DNA from: Streptomyces sp. SLBN-31
Lineage (GTDB): Bacteria > Actinomycetota > Actinomycetes > Streptomycetales > Streptomycetaceae
Assembly (NCBI RefSeq): GCF_006715395.1
Contig: NZ_VFNC01000003.1
Span: 620,001 to 684,000, forward strand
DNA length: 64,000 bases
Direction of reading: 5' to 3'
Shown in pieces: positions 62,480-64,000 of the stretch. The first letter of the stretch is position 1. Each line of letters starts with the position of its first letter. The notes under the pieces are model-generated. The model searched no databases. It was not told where the DNA came from and saw only the letters and a list, made by a program, of their open reading frames with translations. Made by a program: the position numbers and the translations under genes.

Positions 62480-63817
62480 ATGACACAGGCTCCCGCGACC
62501 TCCAGGGGCACCCGGCGACAGCACGACCGAGAGATCGTCGCCCTGGCCGTCCCGGCCTTCGGCGCACTCGTCGCCGAGCCTCTCTTCGTCATGGTCGACA
62601 GCGCGATCGTCGGCCACCTCGGCACGGCCCAGCTCGCCGGTCTGGGGGTCGCCTCGGCCCTCCTCACCACCGCGGTCAGTGTCTTCGTCTTCCTCGCCTA
62701 CGCCACCACGGCGGCGGTCGCGCGACGCGTCGGCGCCGGCGATCTCCAGGCGGCCATTCGTCAAGGCATGGACGGAATCTGGCTGGCGATCCTCCTCGGC
62801 GCCCTCGTGATCGCCGTCATCCTTCCCACCGCACCGGCCCTCGTGGACCTCTTCGGCGCCTCCCACACGGCGGCTCCCTATGCGACCACATACCTGCGGA
62901 TCTCGTCCCTCGGTATCCCCGCCATGCTCGTCGTCCTCGCCGCGACCGGGGTCCTGCGGGGACTGCAGGACACGAAGACCCCTCTCTACGTCGCCGTCGC
63001 GGGCTTCGTCGCCAACGCGGTCCTCAACGCGGGTCTCGTCTACGGCGCCGACCTCGGTATCGCCGGCTCCGCCTGGGGCACGGTGATCGCACAGTGCGGC
63101 ATGGCGGCCGTGTACCTGGCGGTGGTCGTCCGCGGAGCCCGCAGGCACGGAGCCTCCTTGCGGCCCGACTCGTCCGGCATCAGGGCTTCGGCTCAAGCCG
63201 GCGCACCTCTGCTGGTCCGTACGCTCTCCCTCCGGGCCATCCTGATGATCGCCACCGCCGTCGCCGCCCGGCTCGGGGACGCCGACATCGCGGCGCATCA
63301 GATCGCGCTCTCCCTGTGGAGTCTGCTCGCCTTCGCTCTCGACTCCATCGCCATCGCCGGTCAGGCGATCATCGGGCGCTATCTCGGCGCGGACGATGCC
63401 GTGGGCGCCCGTCGGGCGTGCCGTCGCATGGTGGAGTGGGGCGTCGCGGTCGGCGTCGTCCTCGGAGTGCTGGTCGTGCTGGCCAGGCCGGTGTTTCTGC
63501 CGCTGTTCACCAGCGACTCCACCGTGAAGGACATGGCGCTGCCCGCTCTGGTGATCGTGGCGCTCTCGCAGCCGATCTGCGGGGTCGTCTTCGTCCTCGA
63601 CGGCGTCCTGATGGGCGCGGGAGACGGACCGTACCTGGCGAAGGCCATGCTGGTCACGCTGGCTGTCTTCGCACCGTTCGCCCTGCTCGTCCCCGTACTG
63701 GGCGGTGGACTGACCGCTCTGTGGGCCGCGATGACGCTGATGATGACGGTACGGATGCTGACCTTGTGGCTGCGGGCCCGTTCCGGACGCTGGCTGGTGA
63801 CCGGGGCGACTCGCTGA
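62480..63817 (+). CDS. MATE family efflux transporter
   Basis: A 445-residue membrane protein with twelve predicted helices in two homologous halves. ALAVPAFGALVAEPLFVMVD opens the first half; GLGVASALLTTAVSVFVFLA and IASLRA-like segments follow the DinF/NorM pattern. It should export drugs or metabolites using sodium or proton gradients. ATG at 62480 is chosen; GTG at 62474 is also in frame. Two parS sites sit immediately after the stop. Gene order next to rplI and dnaB is conserved in Streptomyces as I remember it. Confidence 0.92.
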   Translation: MTQAPATSRGTRRQHDREIVALAVPAFGALVAEPLFVMVDSAIVGHLGTAQLAGLGVASALLTTAVSVFVFLAYATTAAVARRVGAGDLQAAIRQGMDGIWLAILLGALVIAVILPTAPALVDLFGASHTAAPYATTYLRISSLGIPAMLVVLAATGVLRGLQDTKTPLYVAVAGFVANAVLNAGLVYGADLGIAGSAWGTVIAQCGMAAVYLAVVVRGARRHGASLRPDSSGIRASAQAGAPLLVRTLSLRAILMIATAVAARLGDADIAAHQIALSLWSLLAFALDSIAIAGQAIIGRYLGADDAVGARRACRRMVEWGVAVGVVLGVLVVLARPVFLPLFTSDSTVKDMALPALVIVALSQPICGVVFVLDGVLMGAGDGPYLAKAMLVTLAVFAPFALLVPVLGGGLTALWAAMTLMMTVRMLTLWLRARSGRWLVTGATR

Positions 63818-63819
63818 CG

Positions 63820-63833
63820 GTTTCACGTGAAAC
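63820..63833. promoter_or_regulatory. parS site
   Basis: Perfect GTTTCACGTGAAAC, 2 bp after the MATE stop codon. Confidence 0.93.
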
Positions 63834-63857
63834 ATCGCAGGGTCTGCCCCACTGACC

Positions 63858-63871
63858 GTTTCACGTGAAAC
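63858..63871. promoter_or_regulatory. parS site
   Basis: Perfect GTTTCACGTGAAAC, 24 bp from the preceding copy; the pair lies between MATE and rplI. Confidence 0.93.
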
Positions 63872-63888
63872 ATCACGACCATGCAGAA

Positions 63889-63915
63889 GGGGCCGTACCC
63901 CACGGGTACGGCCCC
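63889..63915. terminator. Bidirectional terminator between MATE and rplI
   Basis: A perfect 12-bp stem (GGGGCCGTACCC / GGGTACGGCCCC) with a 3-base loop, followed by TCTTCC on the plus strand, between two convergent genes. Confidence 0.85.
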
Positions 63916-63959
63916 TCTTCCCAGCTCTACAGCCTAAGCTGCTCAAGCCGAGCGCGGCG

Positions 63960-64000
63960 TCAGGCCGCGACAACCTCGATGTTGACCTTGGCGGCAACCT
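63960..64000 (-). CDS. rplI: 50S ribosomal protein L9, C-terminal end only
   Basis: Only the last 12 complete codons and the TGA are in the window, reading VAAKVNIEVVAA. This matches the C-terminus of Streptomyces ribosomal protein L9 as I remember it, and the position beside dnaB and the MATE gene is the known place of rplI. The rest of the gene lies beyond the right edge. Confidence 0.75.
   Translation of the reverse strand, partial: VAAKVNIEVVAA

Noticed and set aside
62435..63997. 520-codon minus-strand frame opposite the MATE gene
   Set aside because: Low-complexity Asp/Gly/Gln/Arg sequence antisense to a clear transporter; it also runs through the parS pair and terminator.

Overview
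The window is chromosomal DNA of a Streptomyces. The evidence is very high GC with strong third-position GC bias, frequent GTG starts, leaderless-looking promoters, an SsgR/SsgA pair, a CydAB-CydCD operon with a Rex-type operator, F420-type oxidoreductases and many copies of the actinobacterial parS sequence GTTTCACGTGAAAC. The gene order (htrA-like to rplI, through pheA-serS, cydABCD, thiC, ssgR-ssgA and dnaB) matches what I remember of the oriC-proximal core near S. coelicolor SCO3977 down to SCO3909. On that basis the right edge is the oriC-near side (inference from gene order).

Layout. 1-2.2 kb: a truncated secreted repeat protein, a gene-poor stretch and a fragment of a secreted-protein gene next to tRNA-Ser(UGA), probably an old tRNA-associated insertion boundary. 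2.2-13.8 kb: HtrA-like protease, glycerophosphodiesterase, two RsbW-type ATP-binding proteins, a DUF5926/SEC-C protein, a stand-alone Prim-Pol protein, a GAF-PP2C protein preceded by an in-frame short ORF, an Xaa-Pro aminopeptidase and a MocR-type regulator. 14-20.4 kb: an extracytoplasmic copper operon (membrane protein, YcnI, Sco, PCuAC/ECuC, CopC-CopD, DyP peroxidase DtpA). 20.4-24.7 kb: pheA, serS, a HAD phosphatase, tRNA-Ser(GCU) and small genes. 24.7-28.3 kb: a four-gene ABC-2 transporter operon. 28.5-35.2 kb: M24 peptidase, EphD-like hydrolase/SDR fusion, MerR regulator, KptA, an LLM oxidoreductase and another HAD phosphatase. 35.2-41.4 kb: the cytochrome bd operon cydA-cydB-cydCD. 41.7-50.5 kb: HisC-type aminotransferase, LacI regulator, metallophosphoesterase, a membrane protein, thiC with a TPP riboswitch and a YibE/F protein. 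50.6-52.1 kb: the sporulation pair ssgR-ssgA. 52.3-64 kb: small membrane proteins, cupin, PtpA, cystathionine gamma-lyase, a LysR regulator with a TTA codon, NUDIX, HAD and GNAT proteins, a serine hydrolase, dnaB, a MATE transporter and the end of rplI.

Superimposed on ordinary housekeeping genes is a chromosome-maintenance layer. Eight perfect parS sites and three one-mismatch copies are concentrated from 33 kb to the right edge. There are three clusters and one single copy of DnaA-box-like 9-mers, at 21.4-21.8, 28.4, 32.1 and 62.2 kb. Some sites sit inside other functional elements: the cydCD start region, a likely promoter, and the variable arm of the thiC riboswitch. I saw no CRISPR array, intact insertion sequence, prophage or defence island.
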